Source: Rhipicephalus microplus (lineage: Eukaryota > Arthropoda > Arachnida > Ixodida > Ixodidae). Taken from it: 64,000 nucleotides of DNA. The position numbers were made by a program, and so were the translations under genes. Where the stretch lies: positions 6,609,501 to 6,673,500 of the forward strand of contig NW_027464588.1 in NCBI RefSeq assembly GCF_043290135.1, written 5' to 3'. This document shows positions 33,076-44,526 of this stretch, piece by piece. The notes beneath the pieces are model-generated. The model worked only from the letters and a program-made list of their open reading frames with translations. It was not told the DNA's origin and made no database searches. Each line of letters begins with the position of its first letter. Within the stretch, counting starts at the first letter, position 1.

Positions 33076-36000
33076 GATGGAAAGCTTTTCTTAGTGTTGT
33101 GATAATTCTGTTGAATATTCGAGAACATCTTGTTTTATAGAAGTTCCCTGAAAACTTAAACTGAAGACATAGCGGAATAGGTACATCATGCCATGCAAGT
33201 CTCTTTAGCACCATTATACTGAATATTGCACTCGCCAGTTTAATCAGGGCTTCATTTATTCGGTCTTGGCTCTAGGCACGTATGGAGAAAAATGCAATTT
33301 ACCAATTTTTCGGCACTGCACTTGCATTGTGTTCGCACATGCGAAGATTGCGGTGTCACTGGAGTGTAGGTTCTCAAATGGAATATGATGTAGTTGCTGT
33401 GCAAGTCACGAATGAATGCTCGAGAAACATCCGGGGCCATTTTGGAACAGTTGTCGCTTATACTTAAGTGATTAGAAAACGGAAAATAAATCATCACAGA
33501 AGCGATTGACGTAGACCAGGTAAGAAGAGTTTCCTCGCAATTTGCAGATTTGAAATCACTCACTTCTGTGTCGTGAGAGAGACGAGTGAATCTCATTGAT
33601 GTGAGGGAACTCCCAGTTATATTTGCGAAAGAGTTCTGCCTAACGTTATTGTTTAAAGCAGTATCTTTTTATATATTTACCTTCTGCACTATTCACCATT
33701 TACAGGCTGCATAATTATAAAAATACACAGCAAATCACATTTATCGAAAGGAAATGCTAGCCGTACACACTCATTTTGACCTGTCAAGATTTCCTTGCAC
33801 TTTAATTTTTTTTCCAGTTTGCCCTACGTCATCAGTGTGCTTTAGAAAAAAACTGTATAGGTGTATTTTCTGAAAAATAATTGAGCGATTTATGATATAC
33901 AGATAGCATTCAATTTTTTCATTATATTTAGATTATTAATTACCAGAAAATTACATTACAGAAGCCTAACAAAAGCCAGCCAGCGACAATTATCACACAG
34001 CGCTGAAACAGCGAAGCTGATACCGCTCCTCAATCACGCAACACCACTACTGCGTTTTCTTGTCATTCCTTCTCCTCCGCTTAGCTTCAACCACTATTGC
34101 ACGAACATCACGTTTGCCTCTGTGTCAGCAGGAACGGGCCTGCTGGTGCAGAGCCAACTGCGAATCCTTACTCTTTGTTGTAAAGCGTCACTTTCCCGAT
34201 TCGTGTCGTGCCAACTGATTGGTTCAACCATGTAGCTGCATCCTCGTCACTGTTGGCATAGTGCAGTTTTCTTCTTACTGCAGACCTTCACTCTCATGAC
34301 AGTGCAACGCCACATGACCAGCGCTACTTCACTGGACAGAGATTCCTCCACTATGACTAGCTACGCTGTTAAAAGCATGTTTCGTTTGTCATGCCGTCAG
34401 ATTAATATTGTCGTGCTCGCACTTAGTGACGTTGTGTTTTTTTTTCATTGAAATATAAAATAAATGAATGAGTTTTTGTCACCATTGTTTGGTGATGCCT
34501 ACCCCTTTTCACTTGATAGTCACAAATAAAGAATAGAAAAAAACAAAGTAGCATATATACATATATACAGTCCTTCCGGCATAGGTGAGTGCAAAAGATA
34601 TGGGCAGAACAAACACGTAGTCGCCCCGCTCACTTCTATTGTCCACTCAGTAGTGGTCACAAATTTTCGTTTCATCGAAGAAGTGTTGCAGCACCTTCAT
34701 TGCTTCGCCATTTGTTTTAGATGGCCATGGGCCTAGTATTTTACCCAAGGCAAATGCCCGCTCGGGATCTAACGTATGGAGTTCCTGTTCGAGTCACCTT
34801 TGGTGTGTGTTGTGTTTCGGACGTATTGTTTTCGCAGCCCCTCAAGGTGCCCACGCAATGAAATATCTGAAGTTCTACAATTAAAGATTATACCGCGGCT
34901 GTTACATAACTAAACGGGATTGGGATACTAAAACTGTATGGTATAACGTGAGTGATAGGTCATGATAGTAACACGCCTAACACATACACATACTTGTCAC
35001 TTACTCAATAATAAACAAAAACACCCACGCTGACTACGAGGGCATTAGCTACATGTGCATGGGAAAAAAATGGAAATATAAAGGTTGAAAATATAAACAA
35101 GGACAAAAATAAACAAATAAAGAAAGAAACGGTAAATGAGTGTACTAAACCACCGAAGTGGTGAAAGAGTTTAACCGGCTGATTCTGAAGACTAACCTGC
35201 TAGCTTGTTCCTTGTTTCTGGGCCTCAGCTAAGAGATGTAGGTTGTTTCTAGGTTGCTTCTAGGTCATTTCTAAGGTTTTATCCAGATGATCCTGGGTTT
35301 TTTATACGTTGATTCTCAGCGCAGAGATGCTACAGTTATACCACGCACATTTCCTGGCACGAAACGGACCAGTCGTCATTGGCGTTGGCCTTGCATACCT
35401 TCAAGCTCTTATCAGGGCTGTAGTTGCCTTTCAGATTTCTTAGTGTTATCTCACTGTAGTTACTCAGGTTCTTCGGCTCACCACCGCCACTTCCTAACAA
35501 TTTTTTTTAGGATTGTTTGTTTGGTTGTAGCCTGGGTACTATAAGACATACCCACTCGAGGAGATGGGCCAAGAAGACATATGGTGTTTTATGAATGATG
35601 AGTACGGTATATTGCTTTCCAACAAAAATTTCGTGAAAGAAAGAAAACATTGCAAAACTTAACAGTTGAATTCCTTCCTTCTAGTGGAACTTGTGTGCAG
35701 TATGATCTGACTCGTTTCTGTGGCACTTACTCGTTTACGTATATTATAGCTTTCTGATAAGTTAGCAAAAAATTACTGTGAGACATAACTGTTTATTGGG
35801 CGAGGTGTTAGCTTCCTACTATTTAGGTTAAAAGGGCTGAGTAGGGGATTCACCCTATATTGGTGGCGTATAACCATTCGTGATGGGGATAAAACTTTGA
35901 TACAATTTGTGCATAGATTAATTAGCTAAACAGCTTCGCGGTTAATGAATAAATAAGTATATTTATTGTGCTGTCCAAATTACTGGAAAAAACATTTTTG

Positions 36001-36440
36001 GGTGTCCTGCAGCTTGATGACCTAGCCTCAGGTCTGAATATGTATTTGACTGTGATTCATAATCGTTAATAAAACTTCGAGGGTAATGCCTTTAAGACAC
36101 CTAATCTCAACAATGGGGTCGGACAAGTTGAATTATTGGCCTTTCTATATTGTGAAATCTTTTGTTCGAACTTGTTCTATAAGAAACCTCCAAGCAGCGG
36201 ACAGTATATACTGAATCAAAAAAAGGCAGTTCGGTAAGGCATTAGAAACGCTGTTCGGATTGTTTTAGCTCCTGAATATGAGAAGAGCAGAGCATTGTGC
36301 CCACGCACTTTGCACATGTTTTTTTTTCACCATTGCGTGCCTATCCGATGGTGGGGTGAGCGTGGACAAACTTGTGTGTGTTAAGCGTGTAACTAATGGT
36401 CGGTTGCATGCTGCCTTCTTGGAGAGCTGGGGACGCAACA
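33076..36440. other. Long unassigned stretch
   Basis: 3.3 kb of AT-rich DNA with no convincing gene. A region near 34440-34540 has T-rich and AAATAAAATAAATG runs like a retroposed 3' end, but no body is recognised. A short stem (TCACCA...TGGTGA) sits near 34480. The frames of 60-115 codons here lack domain support. Confidence 0.4.
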
Positions 36441-36449
36441 GCGAACATG

Positions 36450-38045
36450 CACAGCGCATATTGAATGCGAAGCATTTCTTGGCGTACTTCGGTGACTTTG
36501 AGCGTATCTATCTATCTATCTATCTATCCATCTATCTATCTATCTATCTATCTATCTAGCCGCTTACGACTTCCAGCTGTCCTGGCCGTTTTGATAATGG
36601 TATCAATACCAAACTTGGTATGACATAACATGGCTGTATATTAGTCGTAACATAAAAATCACGATATGAATGTCATGAATGTCATGCTTTACATTTCTAG
36701 GTCCTGCAAGTCTTGCAGCTGTTTCGTTCACATAGCACGTTATGAAACTGGTTTGGTATGACATGACTGTAAACGAACACAAGCGACAGACCCTAAAATG
36801 AAAATCTTGCCATGCGTGTCATGTAACAACATGACTACATGTCATACTCATGATGTGCTCGCGGCCATTTCGCTAGCTCCACATGTCCCAAATTTATTAT
36901 AACGGAACGTGAGTGGATGACGAGGTATGTGACTGGTACAAGTATGGTAATCATGAGATGCGTGTCATGTGAAACATGGCTACATGCTACGCTCATGATG
37001 CGCTCGCGGCCGTTTCGCTAGCTTCACAAGTACCAAATTCTGCATTACGTGACGCGAACGGAAGACATAGGCAAATGACACGTCCAAACATGATGATCAT
37101 AACATGCGTGTCATGCAACAACATGACTACGTCCCACACCGGTGATGCATTCGTGACCGATTCGCTAGCGTTACATATGCCAAATTTGTTATAACATCAC
37201 ATCTGTGGATGACGAAGGCACGTGACTGGCACAAACATGATAATCATAAGATGCGCATAATGTAAGAAAATGAATAAATGCCACATTCAAGGCGCCTATA
37301 CACTTCGACGTGACCCGGTGCGCATACGCGCCGGCATTCGTTTCATTGCGTCACGCCGGCAATGCCACGCCAAGCGCGATATCCGCCTAGTAGAGTTCAG
37401 TGGATCTGCCCACTGACCTCCATTGTGGATCTGCCTGCCATATACTCGCAGGCGGCGCTGCGTTGCTGTGACGCATGCGTGTTTGAGTGCACATGGCGTC
37501 CCTCCGTCACGCCAATTATATCACGCCAATTGCCGCCGGGCTGCACCGACGGACGCTGGTCGCGCCAGTGACGTTTCGCTAGCGTGGCGTCGCAGCGCCC
37601 ACCTTGCGTGCGCGTCTATGTTGCGTCGGATTATATCGGACCCTCCATGACGCACTCGCCGCCGTTTCGCTAGCTCCACATGTACCACATTTGGTACCAC
37701 AAGAAGTGAATAGGCGACGAAGGTAAATGACACGTGCAAACCTGATAATCATATTATGCATTTCATGTAAAACATGACTACATGCTACGCTCATAGCGTT
37801 CTCGCAGCCGTTTCACTAGCTTCATATATACCAAAGTTGGTATCAGGTGACGTGAATAGATGACGAAGGTAAACGACACATCCAAACACAATAATCATTA
37901 CATGTAAGTCATGTACGGCATAACTTACCTCCATCTCGTAACTTTGTCCTGCTTTTAAACAGACCTATCAATTTTTCTCATTCGTGCTTCGCATATCATC
38001 GATTCCCACTGTACGTGGGTTCTGCGATTCTTTTGTTATTACACA
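36450..38045 (+). repeat. Composite repeat copy 4, most complete
   Basis: It starts with a microsatellite end (TGAATGCGAAGCATTTCTTGG, then (TATC)n), followed by units at 36849, 36994 and 37141 (periods 145 and 147 bp), the GC-rich module (about 37280-37640), two more units and the hairpin end (GCTTCGCATATCATCG, then CCCACTGTACGTGGG at about 38008-38022). ATGCGAAGCA at the left end is the reverse complement of TGCTTCGCAT at the right end, so the family has short subterminal inverted repeats. Length is about 1.6 kb. It carries no protein gene and is presumably mobilised by another element's enzymes. Confidence 0.75.
36505..36559 (+). repeat. (TATC)n microsatellite of composite copy 4
   Basis: About 13 TATC units with one CATC variant, at the same internal place as the (GATA)n tract of copy 2. 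Confidence 0.95.
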
Positions 38046-38330
38046 TTTAGTTGGCCACGTAATCAAGTAGGGGACGTGACATTTAACATCTCTTCAAATG
38101 GGTTTGCAAACCTCGCCAACTATCGCTAGTGTCCACCAACTCACTACATTCCCATTGTAGGGTTTATAAAATGAATATGAATAGCACCGGCAGTGAATAA
38201 TGCTGTCGGCTGGAGAGTAAAGCCCTTTGTCCTGATTTTGAAGTGACCTATCCACCTTCCTCATTCATGCTTCGCATATCATCAATTCCCACTGTACGTG
38301 GGTTCTGCAACTTTTTTTTATTATTATACA
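38046..38330 (+). repeat. Extra hairpin end of the composite family
   Basis: A second hairpin end (about 38230-38310: CATGCTTCGCATATCATCAATTCCC, then CACTGTACGTGGGTTCTGCAA) follows the first by about 260 bp. Both are followed by TTATT and ACATTTAG. The sequence between is unrelated to the tandem units. It looks like a duplicated or captured terminus. Confidence 0.65.
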
Positions 38331-39460
38331 TTTAGAAATAAAGCGACAATATAATTATTTCTTCTTCTTGCGTGCATTAAGTTACGGCAATTTGTTATGT
38401 TCGATTAACTGGCCGCTTTATCTTCTTCATGCGTCCTGCCAAATATTTTTAAACTTGGCTATTTGCAGTTTATTTCAATTTGTACCTCTAGAACTACTCG
38501 AATAATATTTGCAATTTAAAAGAGTGCATGGCCCATGGTTCTTTATTTTATCCGTGAATATTTTCCCAACCTACGTTCTGTTTTTTTTGCGTTCCAGTAA
38601 AACATTTATTGCGAGTTTCCGCCTAATTCTTCTGTTTTCGGTTCTTTGTGATGCAAAATATCGCAATACATTGGCCTCGCTTGAACTCTTCACGACTATT
38701 TTTAGCCTTAATGAATGAAAGAGCCTTTCGAACACATAAACAAACTTTAGGAGAACATGTGCACTCAAGCTTCGTTGTCAAAAGTAGAATGGGATAGCGC
38801 TATCGGGGCCCATTTTGTTCTTCCGTACCAAGTGTCTCCTAGTGACGAAAGCCGTGCTTCTGGTATCGTGAAACAATAATTTACTTAGAGAAAAAAAAAT
38901 TGTTTTCGCTGTAAAGTTCTTTTAGTTTCTTCACCTTTTTTGTCTGTGTGAATAACGAAAGCACAGAATGGTGGTCGTTCACTCATTATCACGTGACCCG
39001 CATGGCGCTACTTTAACTTCCTCCACTTCGTCCTTGCGAAAGCGCTGCACCAACGCTCCTCAAGAAGGCGATATAGAAGGGGATTTAACGCGTGGCACTT
39101 GCCTTTTGGTATCTTCAGGCGGCTGCATAAGGGACCGCTACATTTTTAAAATGTGTTTTTGTCTTCGTTGCAGTTTCAAAGAAGGAATTCCGGGTGATAA
39201 GTGTGTCACCAACCTATCATTCTGCTTCTACCTTTTCGACATAGACGCACGATTAAGACAGATTACCGAATTGTGGGTATGGGTCATCGTGATTCAGGAA
39301 GAAGAATACAATGGCAACGGTCACAAGCACCGACTAGCGCACCAGCAAACGAGTTGTGGTACGTTTCGTTCGTTATGAGAGCTCTTTTTTTTCTAAGCGC
39401 CTGCAAGCTTATAAAGGTCATTGTTCGTTGCAGGTGAACCCTTCCACTTGGTCGCTGCTG
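38331..39460. other. Spacer upstream of the membrane-protein ORF
   Basis: AT-rich sequence. Two frames of 136 and 78 codons overlap between 38968 and 39437, with neither recognisable. TTTTTGTCTTCGTTGCAG at 39155-39172 would be a good splice acceptor, but no matched donor with an open frame supports an exon. Confidence 0.35.
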
Positions 39461-39461
39461 T

Positions 39462-39469
39462 TATAAAAA
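39462..39469 (+). promoter_or_regulatory. Possible TATA box
   Basis: TATAAAAA sits 279 bp before the ATG at 39741. This is plausible for a Pol II promoter with a roughly 250-nt leader, but there is no further support. Confidence 0.3.
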
Positions 39470-39740
39470 GCTGACGAGACCGCTACGTTCTTCTGATACG
39501 GACGGCGAGGTACAAGGTAAAATTTAGCGTGATCATTCCGTGAGGATGTAAGACTTGACACAGTGCTATTGAAGATCGGCACCAGGAGAACCTTCCAAAG
39601 ACTACCAATTACAAATATATGTCATTTGGTGCCCTCGCACTAGCAATATTGTGCTGGCTCTCAAGGAACTTGTGATTTGCTGGAACGGTTGAACGGCCAG
39701 GTGTACACGTTGTGGAAAGTTTTCAGAGTTATCAAAGACA

Positions 39741-41239
39741 ATGAACGGCAAGCAGCTCACAGCACCACAGTGTCACTCGTCTGACGTAAATTCAACGCAA
39801 GACGCAGGATATTTGGAGGAGCTTCACTCTGTTGCAAGCACTATGTGGAATGACTTCTTCCCTGTCCTAGAGAGCTCCATCAAGAAAGATGTGACGCTAC
39901 ATGAAAAGGTGAAAGAAAGTAATGTCACGGATGAGCCAAGCATCACAGTCCCGGATAATCAGGAAAACTCAAACTTGGGAGATGCCTCCTGTGGGGTTTC
40001 CATCGTATATAAAAATTTAGGACCATCTCCCACATATACTCTTAGCTCCAGTGCAGCAGGCAGAAGTGATCCGCTTTCAGACTTGGATGGTAGTTCAGCG
40101 ACTTCCGAAAGCGAACAGATGTCCAGCATTTCAATAGACCACAATGTTCTCGGCTCGCACGAAAAACACGAAAGCGAAAAGTCTGTGCTGAATTCTCCCG
40201 GAAGGTTCAAGTGGTCAACACTCGATTCATGTCCCAACTACCAAAGGAAAAGCACCGATTACCACCACGATCGTCCACTACTGTTCCTTCAGGTCCACGT
40301 AGCAGCGCTGCAAGCTCTGTTGCCAATCCCATCAGCACCAAAGCGCTGAATCTTTTCCATCGACCTAATGACAACATATTCCAGGAAGCTTCGGGGGAGC
40401 GTGTCTCCTGTCAGACCAAAGAACCCAACACATTTCAGCACAGTGCCGATAAATTCCAGAAGTCTGCGGAATGCAGAGGCCCTGAGAGTAGCTTACCAGA
40501 GGAAACGTTTCTTCACCTTGACTCGTGCGTCTATTTGGACGCAAGTCAAGGCCCGTTAGAAGGTACTCTGGAGGGAATACGGAATGTTATGCTTTTCCTC
40601 GAATCTTTCCCTAGAACGTCGAAGTATTCTAGCAAAGACCCGACGGGAAAAGCTGGCGAAATTCATGAAACGAAGCGAGCTGTGGCAGTTGCGTTGGAGC
40701 CGGCGAAAGATATGAAGGTCACTAACACTCAAAAAGCCGACTTGCATGAACACGCTACAGATCATTCACATTCAAATTCAACTCAGCCTCAACGTGTGGT
40801 TCCTGTCGAACACCATGCGGAGGCACTGAGGCCGGGCAAAGCAGGAGCGACTGTACCGGCTCCAGCTCCAGTTGCGCATCCTCCACAAGAACCCATAGCC
40901 GCCTCCCACCATGACGCCTCCGAAAGCGCTGCGAAGTCGGCGGGACAGCAATCTCTCTGCCAGCGTCTACTGCAATGTCTTAAGTCTGCCGTAGCACCAG
41001 GACACAGGAAGCCTATAGTCGCAGTGATGACGATCTTTTTACTGGTGGTAGTGGTGACTGTAACCTGGAACTTCGACTACATCTTTCCGTCACCCTCGTC
41101 CGATAGCAAAGACACTGCGGGACCCTTCAAAGGCAGTACGAATGAGACTGAACCTAATGAAGTCACAGGTGTTCCTCTGGGGCCTTTGGGAATATTATTC
41201 ACTGATGTTTCAATATTAGACATTAATGAGGAGATATGA
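39741..41239 (+). pseudogene. Candidate host gene: protein with one transmembrane segment, one apparent frameshift
   Basis: ATG at 39741 (A at -3) opens MNGKQLTAPQ. The frame is Ser/Glu-rich and acidic, and stops at 40349. A second frame overlapping it carries the more natural continuation (VVNTRFMSQLPKEKH onward) to TGA at 41237-41239. A one-base change near 40205-40212 would explain the switch. The joined protein is about 500 residues: a long hydrophilic Ser/Pro/Thr-rich part with Cys pairs (CQRLLQCL), a transmembrane segment VAVMTIFLLVVVVTVTW near 41022-41072, then about 50 residues with an NETE glycosylation motif. No signal peptide is visible, so a type II membrane protein is likely. CACAG/GTGTTC at 41162-41172 could be a splice donor, so this may be the first exon of a larger gene. 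I do not recognise the family. Confidence 0.5.
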
Positions 41240-41863
41240 GCGATTCAAGTGATATTTACTGAAATGTCAAGCTGTATTCATTGTGCTTAATTACGCATTG
41301 TTCATGCTTGGAACCACCAAGTATAAAACTCTTAATTACATTTACGTTTTCGAACTTTCTCGCTTTTATTCCTAAATGCTACGTGCCAATATTTCCCTAT
41401 TCAGCAATGGCTATCGTAAGTTTTGCAATAGATGTCTTTCTTGCAATGTGATACACGTTTCTCTATGCGCTGTGCTTTACTGCCTGTTCCACTAATCATT
41501 AAAATTCTGAACCTGTCACCTTCAAAGACAATAGACGTTAGGCGAATCATGTGAATGAATGGCAAATGTGAATGAATGACGAATGTGAGATAATTGTTTT
41601 CTTCGGCAAAATGTAATGAAGTAACACTAGATATATGCATAAATCTTGCGCGAACACACGTGCATTGAACAGTCGCGTATAATTTATATAACCAGTTGTT
41701 TACTACAGCCGATGACACTGAGCTACACTACGACCTGAAACCTGTGGGAGGCCTGTTTTAAAAAGGTTCATATGTAAGATTTATCAATTAAGATAGCCAG
41801 AACCACAACCACAGTTAAGATTTGACCAGCAGTACGCCTGTGTACGGTCTTTTTCCAAACAGG
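41240..41863. other. Unassigned sequence after the membrane-protein ORF
   Basis: Non-coding, AT-rich. No AATAAA signal is evident in the first 200 bp after the stop. Confidence 0.4.
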
Positions 41864-41990
41864 TGTCGAGACCTGCCGTGGTTTTGTGGTAGAACACTTG
41901 ATCTCAATTCAGAATGCTTGAGTTAGATTCCTTCTGAACCTCCAATTTTTGTTACTCGAATTCATCGAGTGGCCTCTGTCAATTTCACCT
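41864..41990 (+). mobile_element. Second tRNA-like SINE family, copy A
   Basis: GAGACCTGCCGTGGTTTTGTGGTAG resembles an A-box region, and GAGTTAGATTCC resembles a B box about 45 nt later. The same arrangement recurs at about 46480 and 47260 with overall similarity, which suggests an interspersed tRNA-derived family distinct from Ruka. Edges are uncertain. Confidence 0.5.
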
Positions 41991-42881
41991 TTTTCAGAAT
42001 GTCTGACATTTATCTTGCAGTAAAGAACTGCGAAAAGAAAGAGGTTTATTTCAAATTAAATTTGAATATTTAAGGTCGAATGGTGGACGACATCGAATCG
42101 ACGAATGTTTGAATTGGCAGCGCGAGGACGATGAATAACACGCATGAGGAGAAGGGCGCGAGACAACGATAACTAGATGTGTGTTGAAAAAATGGAGGAA
42201 GCGATGAAGTTGGTGGTGTTGGCCACCTCGTTTTCTTTCGTGTTAAGCCTTACTTTTCTTCCCCACCCATTTACATACTAAACAATACTATACTACATTG
42301 CACTATGCTATTTTATACTATACTATACAAAACAATGCTATGGTTTACCCACTCACAGCCTTGTTTGCCTCCTGCTTCCTATGAATTTCTCTATCCTCTC
42401 TGTACTATATTATGCATGGTTAGAGTAAGCACGAACAAGCATTTTCTAGAATGTATGAAAAATTATCCATTATTCATTCCCTATGGATTTATTTTAAGAT
42501 GTATCGGTGATGCATTTACAGGGTCAGGCCAAATTAATCCAAAAAATCTTTATTTCTATTGTTTGTCGATTCTACTAGCTAAGTACTAGCAAGTTAGCTA
42601 TTTACTTGTTCTAGATTGGTTATATCTTGTCTCCCCAAACTGTTTAGGTCAAGCCAAAGTTATGCAAGCAATTTCAACGAAGTGTTGAATATTGATTGAC
42701 TATTTATTTGATATTGATAGGATACTGTGCAGGTAATAATTGCTTATATATTTTGTATTTTAGGCCTTGACTGTGTATTTTCGTCATACTAAGCACACTC
42801 TAAGAGGTTCTAGTATTTTATGGCTCTCAATCGATTATCAATTGCAGTAGGATTGACAGACGGGCTAGTTGGTTCAAATTC
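41991..42881. other. Unassigned spacer
   Basis: Very AT-rich, with a TACTATACTA-like stretch near 42285-42335. No gene or known repeat. Confidence 0.4.
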
Positions 42882-43014
42882 ATAATGGAATAATTGGAAG
42901 CGCAAACCAACGGGACAAAAAGAGAAGAGACAAACAAGCGCAGACAAACAAACTGTGCTTCTTTGTCTCTTCTCTTGTTGTCCGGTTGGTTTGCGCTTCC
43001 AATTATTCCATTAT
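42882..43014. mobile_element. Foldback (MITE-like) element, near-perfect 133-bp palindrome
   Basis: The arm at 42882-42934 (starting ATAATGGAATAATTGGAAGC) is matched by the reverse complement of 42962-43014 with about three mismatches over 53 bp. The 27-bp centre is itself partly palindromic (AAGCGCA...TGTGCTT). The RNA or single strand would form one long hairpin. No protein is encoded and the target duplication is unclear. Confidence 0.85.
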
Positions 43015-43454
43015 CAATTATCAATAAGCTATTTATACCTTATCGATTGGCCTTTCCAATGCCGTTATGGCTACTGTAGCAGCTGCTTCGAACATACGCG
43101 CTTGCAGTGATACATGCCTGTCAAAGCGACATCTAGTTTTTTTTTTTTAGCGACGTATGGGCTAACGGCCAGCAGTAAAAGCTCAGCCGTTCAACATAGG
43201 AGCCATTATATTCACGAGCCCTTCCTGTCATAATGACAAGCGAAGCTAGGCGGGGGCGTGCTTGGTGAACAAATTTTAGCAGTAGAATTGTTTAGTACGA
43301 CCGCTATTTCATGAAGAGCAAACAAACAAAAACTATCAAAAACATGTGTGTGTTTTTCTCGCCCGCTTCTTCGTCGTATCTTTATTCGGCCTCAGAACAC
43401 GTACGTAAGTTGTCTAGTGTGGGATGCAACATTACGATTATGACTGAGTTAGCG
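43015..43454. other. Unassigned spacer
   Basis: No gene recognised. It contains a T11-type run near 43136-43148. Confidence 0.4.
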
Positions 43455-43690
43455 AGTACATGTTTAGTGAGAAAAAGCGATAGGAAAAAAGGAAACAGAG
43501 AACTTAAGGGAAGAAAAGCTGAAAAATACCGAAAAACAGACCCAAAAATGATAAAAATATCAGCAAGGAGAGAGAAGAATCAAATAAAGAGATATAAAAT
43601 GAAGAGAGAGAGAGAAACAAATGAAACAAAAAGTAAGCAAGAAATGGAGAAAGAAGGGAAATAACAGAAGGTAGAAAGCGCGATAAAAAA
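43455..43690 (+). repeat. Purine-rich low-complexity tract
   Basis: More than 200 bp in which A and G dominate the plus strand (GAGAGAGAGA, AAAAAAGGAAA runs). A frame of 117 codons across it is a Lys/Glu/Arg-rich composition artefact. Confidence 0.8.
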
Positions 43691-43906
43691 AAAACAGATA
43701 TACTTGTTTATAGGCAGAAATCTGTTATTAGGCCTACATTTGATCTTTCCAGTAAGAGAGAAAAGCCTGTTTAGCTTGTTAACATAATTAGTGTTAATAT
43801 TTTCATAGTTATGTTAAAAGCTTTTCTGCCCACCAAATCCTTCGACGCACACAAGTAATGATGACACTAGCCACGCAACCACCAGAAACCCACTACGTGC
43901 TCGTGT

Positions 43907-43908
<2 letters not shown>

Positions 43909-43990
<82 letters not shown>

Positions 43991-44099
43991 GCAGCAAGGA
44001 AAGGAAGTAACGACGCTGGCGCCGGTACACACCTTGGTTTTTTGAATGTTTGTATGTTTGTCGCCGTATCGGCAGGGCTGGTGGACCAGCCGTTATCAA

Positions 44100-44175
<76 letters not shown>

Positions 44176-44324
44176 AAAAGAAGTGTATACCTAAGAGCTC
44201 GTTTTTCCGTGTTTTCCGTGCTCACGGCTGGTTATTTTTTGATCCACTTTTCTTTCTTCTTATTTACATTCCATTGGTTCTAATAACTTCCCCTGTACAT
44301 TCCTTGGCATTACTGTCTGTTAGA

Positions 44325-44380
<56 letters not shown>
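43909..44380. repeat. Three (TA)n tracts separating two short cassettes
   Basis: (TA)n fills 43909-43987, 44104-44172 and 44329-44380. The cassette at 43988-44103 is unique in the window. The cassette at 44173-44328 opens like the 455-bp unit at 52674 (GGAAAAGAAGTGTATACCTA), then carries another part of that unit inverted (CCACTTTTCTTTCTTCTTATTTACATT to GTTAGATCTCAT). Its tRNA-like core is absent. Confidence 0.9.
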
Positions 44381-44383
<3 letters not shown>

Positions 44384-44511
44384 ATTTATTCACACATATG
44401 CAAAGTGCTCGTTTGATGGCACATTTATAAAATAATACGTTCAGCTTAGAGGTGAAGCGAGTGACGCAGTGATGTAGGCAGATTTTTTTTTCAGGTGTGC
44501 GGAGAGGGGTT

Positions 44512-44526
44512 GGGGGGGGGGGGGGG
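44512..44526 (+). repeat. Poly-G run
   Basis: Fifteen consecutive G after GGAGAGGGGTT; potential G-quadruplex and a likely sequencing-error site. Confidence 0.9.

Noticed and set aside
34540..34590. A tiny exon before the donor-like GGTGAGTG at 34583
   Set aside because: The nearest acceptor-like site would leave only about 14 bases, and no open context exists; the same kind of weak pairing was seen at 33500-33525.
36278..36559. A 93-codon protein ending in Ser-Ile-Tyr-Leu repeats
   Set aside because: The end is a translation of the (TATC)n microsatellite and the rest has no recognisable feature.
40211..40213. Independent start for the second half of the membrane-protein gene
   Set aside because: The codon is GTG, and the frame is open upstream. 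A frameshifted continuation of the ATG at 39741 explains the data better.
43311..43664. A 117-codon Lys/Glu/Arg-rich protein
   Set aside because: The frame covers a purine-rich low-complexity tract, so the composition is explained by the DNA.
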